Of a stretch of DNA of 64,000 nucleotides, positions 36,791-52,000 are shown piece by piece (position 1 is the first letter of the stretch; the number at the start of each line of letters is the position of its first letter). Origin of the DNA: Bugula neritina (Eukaryota; Bryozoa; Gymnolaemata; Cheilostomatida; Bugulidae). Location of the stretch: the NCBI GenBank assembly GCA_964035545.1, contig OZ037769.1, positions 5,305,429-5,369,428 on the forward strand, given 5' to 3'. Made by a program: the position numbers and the translations under genes. Below the pieces are notes generated by a model. The model was not told the DNA's origin, made no database searches, and saw only the letters and a list, made by a program, of their open reading frames with translations.

Positions 36791-39700
36791 GCAATTTTTT
36801 TTGTCAACTTATGCAAATCCTACGCATGTATAATAAATATGACTATAATTGTAAAGTTTTTTTTAACTTTTGTTCAACAGTAAGACAACATACATGCATA
36901 ATAATTAGATACTGAACACTGGACTAAACCTTAAATTGATCTTATAGAATACAATGTACTTAAAATAATCATATGTGAATTAGAGAAACTGAAAGTACAC
37001 CTGCTGCTCTATAGACAGACCTTTACTGACAAGACTGCAAAGTGAAGTGATTTAGCTGAAATTAACTCTGCCAAACAAACAAAGAATTATGTTGTGCTGA
37101 GGCATTTTCAATATATTATTGTAACATAGTGAGATGATTCAGCTAAGTGCTAATGTAAAACAGGGAACATTATATTGGCAGAAATCCAATAGACTGCCAA
37201 TTTGTGCGAGAGGGTACTATATGTTATTGTGATAGCGCAGAGCGGCAAACGTACTAGGAATGTTATAATTAGTCACAGGAGCGTAGCTAGAACCACCATA
37301 TGAAGAATTTAGAAAATTGCAGTGAAACTTGCAAAATGGTGTATGTTTTTACCAAATTGTGAAGAGCATAAACAGAATTTTAAAAAACAAAGAAAGTATA
37401 TTAGAGAAAACATATCAAGGAATGTCAAGTTTAACTTTTATACTTTATAAAATGAATCCCCTGTGCTACAGCAGTGGAACATGGAGGGTGTAAAATTTTA
37501 CTTATTATGCAACAACTTTCTCAAAAAAATTTTTATTGAAAAATTAAAAAAGTATATGAAAGAGGAATGCAAGAGCTATCTTTTCATGTAAAATTTGTTA
37601 ATGTGAGACAAAAACTGTTCGAGCTATCCCCTGGAAACCGTTTATATATAACATAAAGCAGTGCCTGAATCTGGAAAGTAATGACCTTAAACCAACTGTG
37701 TTGTGCTGAGAATTAAAGACTGTGGTGAAGTCTAACTGGGACCGAATGTTGCTATTAATCCATATTCTGGCCAAACACAGGTGATTAATAACCATAAGTT
37801 GATTTTTTTGCAAAACCATAATCTGTTCCACAAGTAATTTATGTGGATAATTTCTGCAACAGCGTACTACTGATATCAACACCACTGAAGATTTGGATGT
37901 TTCAAATTTTATTTTCCATTTATCTTATAAGGAATACATGTTGAAAAGGTCTGTTTTAATAAACCAGCATTATAGGTAAGCTTTAGGGGGAGAAAAATTA
38001 GACTCTTTATATACAGTTTGTTAATTTGGCAAGGTGGTGGTGTTGGTATAGGTGTTGCATGGGGAGGCGATTTCCTGGTTTACTACCACTAGAGTTGCAG
38101 GTTCGTTTTCAAAGAATAAGGTGATTGTATTGTATTCTAGAGTTGATTATGAAGTGCAGGAGGGGTGGGAGGGGAGGGCTCAGGCTATAGCAAGCAGGGT
38201 ATAATGCTGTGGAAAAATTGCTAAAAGTTAATACGATGTGCTAGTTTTAAAATCACACTAATAACATCAATGTTCGCTGCCGATGTCGAACAGCACAAGC
38301 TCTAAATAACCTCCCTATAAGCAGTAATAGCCAATCCAATGAAATGAAAATGGAGTTTTTGGAAAGATAAAAGGTGGCAGCATGTCATGTCATCTACAAA
38401 CGCCATACATGTTGCTGTTTTCAATTTACTTCAATTTCTGAAACAGATTTTAGCTTTCTCTTCGTAAGTCAGCAATCAATATAAAAATAATGAAATTATG
38501 GCAGCAATATCAACTTAGTTATTATAAAAATAAATACAGGGTTGATTGCCATTTGCATTTTGCATTATCCCTGAAGCTGAATTGCTCATTGACTTCTACT
38601 TCAAAATAATGAACCATTATTACATAACCCTGTAGATTAAACTTAGAAGTTTAAATTTTTATCTGGGGAAATCATTTTCTCAAGTAAAATTTAATTGAAT
38701 GCGAAACAGCTAAATGAAATGACAGCTATCATCTTAAGGGAACTTTATCAGTCTTTAAATTTTTCCAATTTTATCTATAGCTTACATTTGGATTAAAGCT
38801 AATAGTAGTGTCCGATAATGAGTTGTATGTGGCCTAAATGCAGACTTACAAAATTGTTCAGTACTAGCCAGATACATGGCATTTAAATTCTAAAAGACTG
38901 AAATTACTGAAAACAGAAAAATCAGCTTTTGAACTTTTGAACACGAGCAGAATCGAGTCTTAGTGACATAACAATCAGACTGCAACGAGTATGCTACCAT
39001 CAGAATTTCAACATCTGTTATAATGTTAGCTAGTAACTAGTAGTCTAGTACCAGAAGATCATCAATATACACACCCTAGCCACAAAATCCTCGATTAGTG
39101 TCACTGACTAGCTGAGATGGTTTGATGAAGGATGCCACAAACCACAAGCTAAGTGCAGATCATAGCTTTTGACTATTTCCAGTGTTTATGCAGTTATAAT
39201 AATGACAATATTATAGATTATCATGTTGCCAAGGGGTCACGACCTTTAGTCTTATCATTAACTTATCGAAACAGTGGCCAAGACTTCGAGCAGAGATAAT
39301 AGTGTTGACACTAATCATCGTTTTCGAAATTAATCATCAACTGGCAAATGAGGAAAATGACATAATAATTCTCAGATAAATACCGCATTTCATTGTGATT
39401 CAATGCTCAGTTTATAAATGATAAACATTGTTCAGAAAAACATAAACAAGAGGTCATGCAAATTATATAGTATTGCACCAGAATATTCACATCATTCTCA
39501 AGAGTGAGATTGCAAATGATTGAAAGATTGCGTGACTTGAGAGAAAGTAAAACTTAGCATCTAAGTTATAATTACTGGTTATTCTGAGAGTATACAAAGG
39601 AAGAAAGACTGCTACCACTCGAGCACTGCGTGTACTACAACTGCATCAAACATAATGAGTTTTCAAGTGTTTTCTAGTTAGTCTGAGATCGAAGTGCATT

Positions 39701-41726
39701 GTACAGCTAAACAAGTGGTGACAGAGAACTTTAGCCATGTTTTCTTAAGCTCTGGAGGGGTCACAGCTAGCATTCCTCTCAGAAATAGACTATAACTTTA
39801 GTAAAATCTCATTAACATGCAATAAAGAAGAAATTTCAATAGCCCCAGTTCTTATATTGTTTTCAAGTTCATTTACATTCGAAATGTGGGCATGTGGAGG
39901 AGGGGGGAGCATTCAATTTCTCAATAAGTTTTGCTAGGCTAATATGGTGTAAGGCAGCAATAACAAAATGAAGGTAATTGTAGATTACTTGGAAAGGAAA
40001 TAAGCACCAAGAGAGATGCGCCATGGAGAATTCCAATGATGAAATGTTGGGGTATTTGCAGCTTGTTGGGCAACTGACTGTAAATTAACAAAAGGCCTGA
40101 AATCGCCATTTCTTTTCTGAAATAATATTTTCAAACTTTTAAGCTAATGATTCACTTGCAAAGACAAACTTATAAAAGATCCAAGTCTAACTCAGGACTC
40201 TAAGTCAAAATCAAGATTCTGAATCTTACAAGATATAATAATATGTGCAAATAAAGAGACATGTTCCAAACAAATTTTATCATTTGCCAGAAGGAGAATT
40301 AAAAGTTGATCACATGACCTGGCTCAGTAAAATGCAAGTTTTGTGAAATTAGTACTGCCTATAACTGCCGAGGTGACTAGCTCTAACTATTTTACTAATT
40401 AAGATACTGGTTCTGAAATGAAATTACGCTTAAGTGTGTTATTTGTTATAGACTTGTGCCTACTTATGTAACTGCAAGAGCCTTCCAAAATACGCCACAA
40501 GTAAAACTTGCATTATCTGACGATATTCAGCACTAATTGCTACACTATATACTTACTACACACCAGCCGTAGATGTAAAGTTTGGGGCTAATGTTTAAAA
40601 CTAGAAGTTAACTTTTGCCAGAACCAACTACATGGAACTCTCACCCAAAAAAAACTCATCTCAGATTTTACCAAAAAGGACAAGTCAAGAGATTACACAA
40701 AGAATTTCACCGGTAGGAATTAAAAATGAGTTTCTGGCAAGCTGCTGGTTACAAAGTTGAGGCTTATTTGTTGCTGCTATTGTGGCAACCTTGCTGCCCA
40801 GCTTATTTTATTTCAAACAAATACTTCAGTTGAATATATAATTATTATAATAATTATAGTTCAATAATGAGATACGAATAGCACGACAAAGTTTTTCTGA
40901 GAAAGTCAAATACAAGAAACTAGACTGTAGTAGTATACAGCATAAGTACGTAAAGTAAAAGAGCAGGTGAAAATAAACCTTTCCAAAATATTAAATTTAT
41001 AATAAGCTGCAAATGCTATGCAGGTTGCAACAAGTGCTATAGAATATTAGATATGTGCTAATCTAATGCATACGATGCCAGCTTGTGCAGTTGAAACTAT
41101 TAGTATTAGTGTTACATAGGCATAGTGATATTGCAGGTATGATATTGCATAACAGTATCAGTATGTAACAATGTACAACTTTTCCTGACAATCACAATGA
41201 CAATGTGACTCGCTATAAGTATAAGTATAAGTTCAACTAATACTATTAGTATTAGTATTACTGGGTTATCTGTGGTAATGCTGTAATGGTACAAAAGCTG
41301 TTCAGGCTCCAGGTAAAGGATTGCAAGACGAAGGTAGGGTGCGCGGTAAGAGAAAATAGCGTGTTATTAAAATTGTGTTAATGCCAAAATGCAAAACATA
41401 AAAGTAGTAAAAACTTTAACAACGTACCTTGGAATCAAACTCTATCTATTGGTCAGAACTCATAGGATAGGTCATAGGAATTAGGATAGGTTTAGCTAAA
41501 GCCAGGGTGGTAAGGGTAACTAAGCATAAAATACAAGCTGTTTATACAAATGGTTGTTGATCAAAACTTAAACGTCGGTTGTTGAGTTTAGTAAAATAAA
41601 TTATATTAATCTACTCAAAGTGAACGTCATCCCTGCAAGTTGAAGTTATGGTCGAGCTCAAGTTTTACGTAGCCAATTTCCCTCGCTGAAATGAAGACTA
41701 TAATTGCAGAAGGCCATGTGCGTTGT

Positions 41727-41820
41727 CACGTGGAGAGGCGTGTAGTCTAGTATCTCTTTAACCAATAATGTTTATTTATTAGGATTTCCGCAACCAGCTA
41801 GTGTGATCATGACGCGTCAT
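41727..41820. promoter_or_regulatory. cluster of promoter-type motifs (E-box, CCAAT, 12-bp palindrome)
   Basis: GTCACGTGG (CACGTG 41727-41732), CCAAT at 41762-41766 and the perfect palindrome ATGACGCGTCAT at 41809-41820 lie within 95 bases, about 1.2 kb upstream of the first MOCOS coding exon. These are motif matches only; the gene they might serve is uncertain. Confidence 0.25.
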
Positions 41821-43066
41821 CAACAGAGAAGATAAGTCTTGAGATATAGCTTTATAATCTATATAGTTGATTGAACTGGAATAATATTAATTATTATTAC
41901 CATCATGATTGCTCATTCATGAAAACTGGCTGAAAATGAACTATCCTCCTATAATAAATTTAATTTACTATACATGCTGAACCAGAATACATGATGTTTC
42001 ATTTTAGTAGCACTATACTTGTGTGATCTGTTATGAAGTTTGAAATTATTATACATGTTATATGTATTTTAGTAATTCAACTATCATATTCTATACATGT
42101 AATTTTTAAATGTACAAAGCAAAAATCAGATGATGTACTATTAAGTATAAGCTGTGCTAAAGTTGCATTCACAAATATATGATATTATGATTCAACTATA
42201 GGGTAATTGTAATTTTTGAGTATGTGTAGTAAAGTATTATGATATTTGACTACCTAGAAATAAGGTGAATTTATATTTTTATATGGTTGGGGCTTATAAA
42301 GCTGTACAATGTTATATTCTTCTTACTTGTAAGGAGAGTAGTGAACTATAATTTACCACACGATTGTGAGAAACAAATACACTTATGATATAAATATAGA
42401 GTTGTCATCTTTTTTATTGTAAAAGTTTAAAAAGTATGCGTTTATTCATATCCGTAAAATTACGTTCGTTTTACGATCGGTGCTGATATAAGCTCCTCCC
42501 CTCCAGGAGTTTCACTTTGAAATCGAAATGAATGAAGATACAGCCTAATTAATTAGACTAAAATCCTTTGAAATACTTTATGGCCATCGTCATATTCATG
42601 ATTAATTTTTGTAACCAATTACAGTAACCATAGATTTAAAGCTATAGCTATGCTACTAGTTATAGTAATACTTAATCTTGTTGATATTGAATGGCAATTT
42701 TAATGGTGATGTTGTTAAACTGAATCTTGAAGTTGAACTAAAACTAGATATAAGATAAAGTTGAAGTTTAAAATTAGAGTGAATATTATTCTTTACTCAC
42801 TTACTTATTATGATTATTATTTATTAGCATTATGAAGATTATAGCAAATTGACGCTAGTAATCACTTAATTTTACTCTAAATTTGTCATTGTTTTTTTTT
42901 ATAATCATAATGATAATGATACTCCTAGTCATTCAGTCAAACTCGCAAACTCACAGTGATGAGATATCTTTGCTTTGACATTGTGATTATAATAGACAAA
43001 GTATATTAGATACATTGTCTTTTTTATTATCTTATTGTAGACTATTCGCAGACTGAAAATCTAGAA

Positions 43067-46000
43067 ATGGCTTATAACATGGAAAAAGACAGTTTGGAAA
43101 AGCAGAAAAATGCAAACAAGTTGTCAGGTATGCAATAAAGAAGTTACCAGAAGTTACAGAATTTAAAACTGCTAATAAATATTGAGCACAACCTACAAAT
43201 ATTGTTGAAATAGTTAAGAATTTCAAACTCCTGTTACAGGTATTTGTTACCTGGACAACGCAGGTGCGCCTCAGCCATCTATTCGACTCCTTGACACCCA
43301 TATGCAGTTCCTCAAGCACTCATTTCTGTGTAACCCACATACTAGTGTAGAAAATGATGAACTAACATTTGATTATATTTCGGAAGCTAGGCAACTGTAA
43401 GTTTATTTTACTATATTTGACTTCATGTTTAAATTAGAGTGCACTTTAGATCTCGACTCTTTTATCATCTCAACTTTTGTGCTGATTTAGCCTATGCTCT
43501 ATCAATTTTTATAGAATTCTGAAGTATTTCAAAGCTGCTGATGAGTACAAGGTAATATTCACATCGAGTGCCACTGCAGCTGTGCGTATGGTTGGTGAGT
43601 TGTTTGACTATGGCAGTTCCGGAGCTTTCTATTACCTTGAAGACAATCACACTTCGGTCATCGGTATGAGAGAGTATGCCAGAGCCAGGCACGCCAGGGT
43701 ATGCTGCTTAACAACTGACACCATGTTGACATTCACTGCAGGTATTTGTTTCTGTTTTGAGAATTTGTTGTTTTGAAATGTGTTTATTAGTTTTAGTTAC
43801 TGAAATTGATTATATGTAGAGATAAAATCATATGCTATGTTTTGTTATTTTCAGAATTTTTGCCTTTTTAAATCGTTTAGTGAATGTTACGCCATATGCC
43901 GCACTAAATGCTGTGTTTGAAGATACTTTATAGACTGTGCTCTATGAAATATGTATACATGTGTTTAGGTTATAAACTGAAGGTATTGGCAGTCCCTTCT
44001 CTCTCTGTGTTGGTTGTGCCAATACTTTCTGAGATAAAACATATTGTAGGATTTACTTGGTATATAAATATTGAAATCAGTTCATCTAAAGATTGAGATA
44101 GGATTGCAGCTTGTCATGGCGTAGTAAATTGCTACTTGTTGCTGTTTAAAACTCTCTCAACTATTCTTAGAAAATAGTTATTATGGTATATTTTTCTTCG
44201 AAGGTTGTTTGGAGTTGTCTTTCAAAGGCACTTGATAAAGAAGTTAAAGCACAATTTTTGTCCATAAATAAAATCAGTGCAAATGGTTGATGGTAAAATT
44301 TGAACGACTTATTTTCACGCTGTTCTAGTAATTGCTGACTCTTTTAAAAAATGCCTTCCCATGGTCCATGCTATATGGATAATCTAAGTAACAGAGTTGT
44401 ATAATGCACTGCCATTGCCTGTATAAAGTTGCGTTTATACCTCTGCTGAAAAAAGTACCGAGTTTAAGTTAATAATGCTTGTCCGGGTACCCCTTTATGG
44501 TCAAACTGAAACTCGTTGAAATCATATTGATGCGGTTGCTCTTTTTCTGAAATTGAAATTTGACTCGCATAATAGCTATTTGATGCCCTTTGTAAACATC
44601 GTAAATTAGTCAAGCGGAAAACATAAAAGCGATAATTAAGAAGGCGTAGGTTATATAATTATAACCGTATAAGTACGTTGTCTAATCGCCAAAGTAATAA
44701 CTAAATAACGATGTTTACAAGGAGTTATTACTCCTTTTCTAAATTTGGCCGATTAAGTTATCACAGTACAAAAATTTCAACGAGTGGCTTTTACAATGCA
44801 ATGCAACTCGGAGAAATTTCAACCCGGCCAAATTGAAATTTTGACCGAAAATCGTGAAGGTATAAACGCAACTTTACTCATATTTTATTGACACTTTTTT
44901 CTGAAAAATATATTCCCTGATAAATGTTGATAGTCAGTCATTGATTATGCAGTCAAAATTCTTTCAAAGGTTACATACTTTCTCACACTTTTCAGCTCCC
45001 AACAAGTGTGGCACTGGTCTCTTTGTTTACCCTGCGCAATCTAACTTCTCTGGTAAGAGGTATAACACATCGGACTGGCCGGGACAAATTAAAAGTCACA
45101 TGACGAAAAAGTTCCCTTTTAGCAAAGACTGTAGCGACTGGTACATCATGGTTGATGCCGCATCCCTTCTAAGCACATCATTCATGCACCTTGATGGCTC
45201 CTCTATAGATTTTGTTCCAGTATCATTTTATAAGATATTTGGATATCCTACGGGTATAGGTAAGAGTTTTGTTCTCATTGTATTGGGGTTTAATCTTTTT
45301 TTCTGTGGGATAACCAATAGAAACTGTGTTAGCGGGACTGAAAAACTAAATTTGTTTGCTGTTCTACTTCTTTTGCAAGCCATAAGTGTGTGGTTTTCCT
45401 GTTTATGTAAAGAAACTGATAATTGTAAACAGTGTAAAAATAATGAAATATTTTTATAAATGTAGCTAGAATATTAGAGTTGTTTAAACAATATTTAAAT
45501 GGATAATGTTACTCAATAGCAACTATTGATGGCAATATTTTGGCCTTTGGGCAATGACACTCTTTTGAAATAGGATTTAATTTATGAGTCAATGGGTAAT
45601 TTGGTATAAATTCAAATGGTTGCATTACCTCAGCGTTGCTATTTCACTAAACTAATTTGAATATTTTTATACCCAATATGTATGCAATATGCTGGCGTAC
45701 GTAGTTCCACTGCTACAAGTACTATGAGTATGTTATGATCATGTGTACTGTAGGTGCACTTTTGGTGAAGAATACATCAGCCCACAAATTGAAGAAAGTA
45801 TACTTTGGAGGTGGAACTGTGGAGGGAGCTGGAATCCATGAGTACTTTCATTATCCCAAGTCTGACACATCTGCATGGTGAGTTGTACTGTCAACTTGTT
45901 GTGCTCTTTTCACGTCGTCATTTCTGTACACCGTCACTTTATTTCTATAATTTAATTTCTAATACAAACTATACATTGGTCATTTTAGTTTGTTTAGTAC

Positions 46001-49000
46001 ATATCAGCAAATTAGAACCGAAAATTAAAGTTTGCTCAAAGTTCTTGAAGATTTACTAAATCGAGTAAGTAATTTTATATGCTGATTTTAACTATGCATA
46101 ACAAAAGAGGCTCGGAAGAGGTCCTGCAACATTAAAGCACGATGTCATTGTCATATGGGCTAAAGCGATATGTGTGGACTGTAATGAAAAAAAACTATCA
46201 CGTTCTGTATATTCCAATTTATAAAAAAAACATTCAGAAAAAACATAAGAGTTCGAGCAAAATTAAGAAAACCTTAATTATTTAGTTGTATTTGTTAACA
46301 TTTTATTAGTTTGGGGCAAAAAACCGCTTACATTCGCATCTAAATTGTGAAAATATGGCTAAAACCTAGAGATATAGAGTGTGTACTAAATTAAGTAAAA
46401 TGACGTACATTCAGTTACCTAGATTATAGTATACAACAGTTTGCAGTGTGTGCTTATTCAACTGTAAAAGATCTCTATACCCATGTCGTTTGTTTCTGTG
46501 TACCTTGTTTACCACTGAGCATCAGAATCCTGATTCTAACCTCCTTGTAGGTTCGAGGATGGAACTCCACCCTACCAGCAGGTCTCTGCTCTCAAGTTTG
46601 GTTTTGAGATGTATTTTGGTAACTTAAACTTTTACTCTACTATACTAATACATTCAGTACTATGAGCTTGTTTCGAGATATTAGGTCAAGCATTTTTGAT
46701 TGTGTTATGAAGCTGTTAGAGGTTATTCTTCATTATTTTATTTGCATTAAATTTCTTTGGGTAATTGATTATTTTTAATAATAATTTCAGTTATAACTTC
46801 GTGAATGATACTGTAAAAATGTTGATATAATACTATTTAGCCGTATAATATAGGGTTACTATACTGATGTGTTTAAAATTCTGTACTTGATCTTTAACAG
46901 TTGTAAGTTTAGTTTACGTGTGATGCTTGTGGGTTTCAATTTCAATAAATTTATCAGTGTTTTACTTCTCATACCATTCAATGCATTTGTGGTTTTATGT
47001 AACGAAATTTGGCTCCTTAAATTTACAAAGGGTTATTTTCTTTTAAAAAAAATATTTTATTCATTTATAAAAATCAATGTTGAATCTGTTACAGGAATGC
47101 AAACCTAATTAAAAATTTAGAAAGCAAGAAAGAAATTGAAAACTGAAAAGAAATGCTATTGAAGCACATCAGTTTTAAATAATATATTGCAACTTGTATG
47201 TATCTGTATAGGTAAAGATATTGGCACTAAACCTTTCCAGCTGGCTAAGCAGACGTATGACGAGTTGAAGGTACTGACTCACTACAATGGTGCTAAGTTA
47301 GTAGAGCTCTACTCTGATACTGACTTTACGGACTCCAGTAAGCAGGGCCCCATAGTCGCATTCAATCTCAAACGGGCCAACGGACAGTATATTGGGTTTA
47401 ATGAGGTTTGCTTATGTTACATTCGCCTCCTTATAAAAAAATCAATTATAAAGAAAAATTACTCGGAGCTAAATGTCGTTTCTATTCAAGTCTGAAAGAT
47501 ACGGGAAACATCATAAAATATGTATGTAGCTGGTTTCAATTGTTAATTGTTGAGGATGGAAAGTGATAAAAACATTAAATTAAGCAGTAATATGTTACGT
47601 ATTATTCAAGGGATTTTGTTGTGAGAGATTACTTGGTTTTATAGATTCATATATATTGAATGCTTGACATTCTGTGATCTTTATCAATGCATTCACTTAA
47701 AATACAATCTAAATTCGTTCAACTGACTTCACTCTCTCCAACTACTCACTCATTTGAAGAACATAATATGTCTATGTTGTATGTATTAATTTCATTCGAT
47801 ATTCTAATGTCGGTAAAGTATGCGCAGCATGGTTAGAGTTTCACTGTGTTACCTCGCAGTACCGCACTTACTCTGCATTGATTTCCTCCGGCTAGGTCAA
47901 ACAGCTGGCTAATCTGTATCAAATCATTCTCCGATACGGCTGCTTCTGCAATATAGGGGCGTGTCACAAGTTCCTTGACATCTCTACACAGCAACTCAAA
48001 CAAAACTATGAGGTAAGTTTGCAGTGGAAAGTGAACAGATTTTGTTAAACCCACGTTGATATTTTTTCTTGGCAGTTTTGGCTTCCTTTCTGCATCACTT
48101 TCAACATACGTACACGAAAAATTGGGAGTTTTCTTTTCTTTTTGAATCTGGTCAATAATTTTGAAAAAGAATCAGGTCTTTGTGTAAAAATGTGTATTTA
48201 TTTCCAAATAAGAAAAAATAATCATATTGCTTTAATTTTCACTTTGTAATTTAATCTTGAGCATATACTGATTTCTATCCCACCATTTATGATAGGAATT
48301 ATACAAATTAGGGGTGAGTAGAATTTATAGCTGTTCTATTTTGTTGACCTGGTTTTAGCTGATCTGTTTTATAATAATATACTGTTTATTTTCTGCTTTG
48401 AGCTCTAGTAACGTGTAACTTTATATCTCATGTTAGTCAGGTCACAGGTGCGGCAACTCTGTGGATCTCGTTGATGGTCGTCCCACAGGGGCTGTAAGAG
48501 CGTCCTTTGGCGTCCTTTCCACCGACAGAGACGTGGCTTCCCTGGTAAACTTCCTAACTGACCTGTTTCAGGAGAAGAGCGGCTTTACTCTGGATCCTTC
48601 TGGTGAGTTAAGAGTTTCAGGATATCTGAGTTGGATTTATTTAGCCTTCATTCACTTTTCCGGCAGTTGATCTATGATTGTATGAAATGTGTTGAATAAC
48701 GTTTCTATTAGCTGAGGTATGGCAGCCTATGTACATACACACACGCACACATATTGCTGTATTTTCATTATGATTTACAACTTACTAATGCTTGTATTAG
48801 ACAGAGGCGCTGAGGGACATTGCCCACTCGATGCTATTTTAATTGACTCTCAAATGATCAAAGAAGTCGAAGAAAGACTCTCAAAAGCAAAACTTTCAAC
48901 ACCTACTAACGATTTTGGTAATTACAAAGGAAATGACTATGAAAAGTACTTCAGAATGTAGAAATGACAAGAATTATGCTGCATTACTTTGTTTTATTCA

Positions 49001-52000
49001 CAGAAGAGTTCCAACTGAAGGACAACAGGCTCAACATCACAACACCAACTTCGACCTCCCCGGTGACATTTGACCTTGACAATACTATTAGTTTGGATAG
49101 ACAACTCTCTACTTCTGTTGTATCTCAATCTCCGCCCCCTCCGTCATCTTCTCTGGTCAAGGTCACAAGAAGTGGGGATGTTCAAGGTCGTTCAGAAGCT
49201 TGCCTGTCTGCTATATACTTATACCCAGTCAAGTCTTGCTCAGCGTTTCAAGTAAGAGAGCATTGTTCAAAATCTTTTTGGATGGTTTTAAGAATTCATA
49301 ATCTTTGTAGTTAAATCCGTTTGCCTGATAGAGTTGCTTTGTAGGTATTGTTTGTTTTTTTTTATAATTTCTGAGCATTTGTTCCGGTTGACCAGTTTTC
49401 TTTTCAATCACTTAAACATGATAAACTTTTTACATTGCTGATAACAACATTAAAATTATTTTTTGTTGATAAAAAATTCTTTTGGAATTTCACTATTTCA
49501 ATACATTAGGAAATATTTGGGTACAACCCATTTCATGTTCTTTTTATGTTTACATTCTGTATTAAAGGTAGTTGTGTACTTCATTGTTTTTCTAGGTAGA
49601 CAATTGGCCAGTGTGTTCTTCCGGGCTACTGTATGACAGAATGTGGGCTATTGTACACGGCAACAGAGTTCTCAGTCTAAAGGGATGTCCTGACTTGAGG
49701 AAGATCCGCCCCTTCATTGACTTGGAGACTAAACAACTGACCCTCAAAGCTGAGTGTATGCACCGTCTTTACGCTGCTACGTCTAAACTCCTGTCTAATT
49801 ATATGCACTTGTATATAACCCATATAACTGAAAGTGCTGGAGAATAATATGTTCACTCCACAACTTTTGTCATTTGACTGTTTCTTTAGACCAACATTTT
49901 TCATACAATTAAGTTATATGCTATTTCCCTAGAAGCTCTTCTCTTTGCTAAGTGACTAAACCTTAGTTCTGATGTTGCCATTTAATTAATCCCACTGTAA
50001 GTGTGAAGACAGCAACTTGTAGGCGTGTTGTACTTCTTATGGTGCTACACCTGTCTGGGTGAAGGGATTTATACACACTTTCTGATTGCTCACACCTGAT
50101 ACTCCCAATGTGTATTTTATATAGCATTTGACGATATATCCATCCCCATAGAGAGTGGCACAGGCACAGATATGGATGGAGTAGATGTCAAAATTTGTTC
50201 GATGAAAATTTGTGGAAAGTTGTAAGAGTTCCATTATTCTATATATTGATGTTGGCTGTATTATATACATATTATTATATATACCATTATAGTGTTTTAT
50301 ATGTGGCATAGCATTATTATATTACCATAGTAGTTTTATATATATCATTATTATAATATAATAATGTTATATATGATATTACTATGGTACATATAATAAT
50401 CCTGTATTATTATATGTACCATAGTATTATTATATACACCATAGTATTATATGTACCATAATGATACTATATGTACTATAGTAATATTATATGTAGCATA
50501 GCATACTTATATATACCATAGTAATTTTATATGTACTATAGTAGTATATACCATAGTATTATATGTAACATTGTATTATTATACGTATCATAATATTATT
50601 GTTTTTCATTGTTTCATGCTTGCTCCTAAATGTTTTTCTGGAACATTTATTCTATTTATTATAATATTATATATACAAATGTGATATAATAACATATATA
50701 ATGATATTATAGTGTATTATCACCAGCTTTGCTTCAAACGTTGACCAGTCTAGCACTATTTTGTGCTGTCAACATAAAATATAAGGCAGCTAGATAGTCA
50801 CAATGGTTTCAACTGCTTTTATTTCTGTATAATCATTCTTCTAATGGAATCTTACATATTTCTATCAGGCAATAGTCCAAAGCTCTAGCTATACTCGCAA
50901 TAAAAGAGTTTGTATTGTTAATAATGACTATAACAAAGCTAACAGGCGCGTACATCAATATTCATCTTCTGACAGACAAATAAGTTGTATCTGTATACTG
51001 TATTCAGTTAACAAGACATTATCTGTATGTTCTGGTGGTTCGGGCATACTGTACAACATTCCACTATACACTAGTGACACAATGTCTCACTGGTATACTT
51101 GAAATTCCTCGTCTCGTGTTTCAGAGTTCAGACAGCAGACTGCGGTACAGCTGCTGCCGAGTGGGTGTCTGATGTCATCGGTAACACGGACTGTCGGTTG
51201 GTGACCCTATCTGGCGTCCAGCAAGGTGAGGGAGTCGCCTTTTCACATTGTCATTCTAATTGCTTTATTTATTTACTTTCTTTGTGTTTTATCATAGCTG
51301 TAGTCACCTCATTACCTACAAGCTTTACATCTCATCTGACGTGAACTCTTGTTTGTTTCGTTTATTGTTTTTGTAGAGATGCAACAGTGATTATATTACT
51401 TGCTGTAAGATAGTTGTGCTCTCACTTTACTTTAACGTGTTTTTGCTAAAGCCTTGAACTTGGTGTTCTTACATTATTTGAAAAAAATTATGTGATGTAA
51501 CCTTTTCGAGTGATGCAATTTGCTTTTTTTATGCATGTTTTATGATTGGTTAAAGTCACAATCTCAACTGATGCAGTCTATGGAAGAAATCTTTGGTGTT
51601 AACTAAATAAAGTTGAAGTAAAATGTATTAGAATTGTCTCCCCTTACACTGTTTCAAGATCTACTTTACTTTTATGGTCAGAAAAATACGTTGGTGCTTT
51701 GACTTCAGCCAGTTTTTAATAGCTTGTTAAGTCTATTTATAGAATCCTTAGATGACTCATCAACAACTGAATCTCTCCCTCCAGCTTCCTCTCCAGAACA
51801 AAACTTGGTTAATGAGTCACCAGCACGAAGTCTGGTTAATGACTCACAGTATACTCTGATCTCCACCACCTCCCTCAATAGTCTTTGCAAATACATCATT
51901 GAACAGATGAACTGCTATATTGACGGTAAGATGCTGGGATGTTGCATCTATCAGGATATATTTTCGCTAATTGTTTTTTTTTGCCGAATATTCATTTTGA

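Larger units (their letters stand above)
28221..43040. other. long gene-poor region between PCBP and MOCOS
   Basis: I find no exon series with family similarity on either strand in about 14.8 kb. Isolated open frames of 60-100 codons (for example 32442-32744 plus strand and 37598-37885 minus strand) have low-complexity or random-looking translations. What can be seen is a SINE (31008-31232), a tetranucleotide repeat (31718-31812), a hairpin element (34365-34545), a tRNA-like fragment (36722-36790) and a cluster of promoter-like motifs (41727-41820). A MOCOS untranslated first exon may lie near the right end. Confidence 0.5.

Noticed and set aside
37598-37885. 95-codon minus-strand frame resembling a decayed transposase
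   Set aside because: No conserved catalytic or zinc motif and no neighbouring coding sequence or inverted repeats could be seen.
48719-48961. Reading MOCOS exon 48801 through to the TAG at 48960, giving a truncated protein
   Set aside because: An in-phase donor GTAATT at 48918 joins to exon 49004, restoring the conserved MOSC part.
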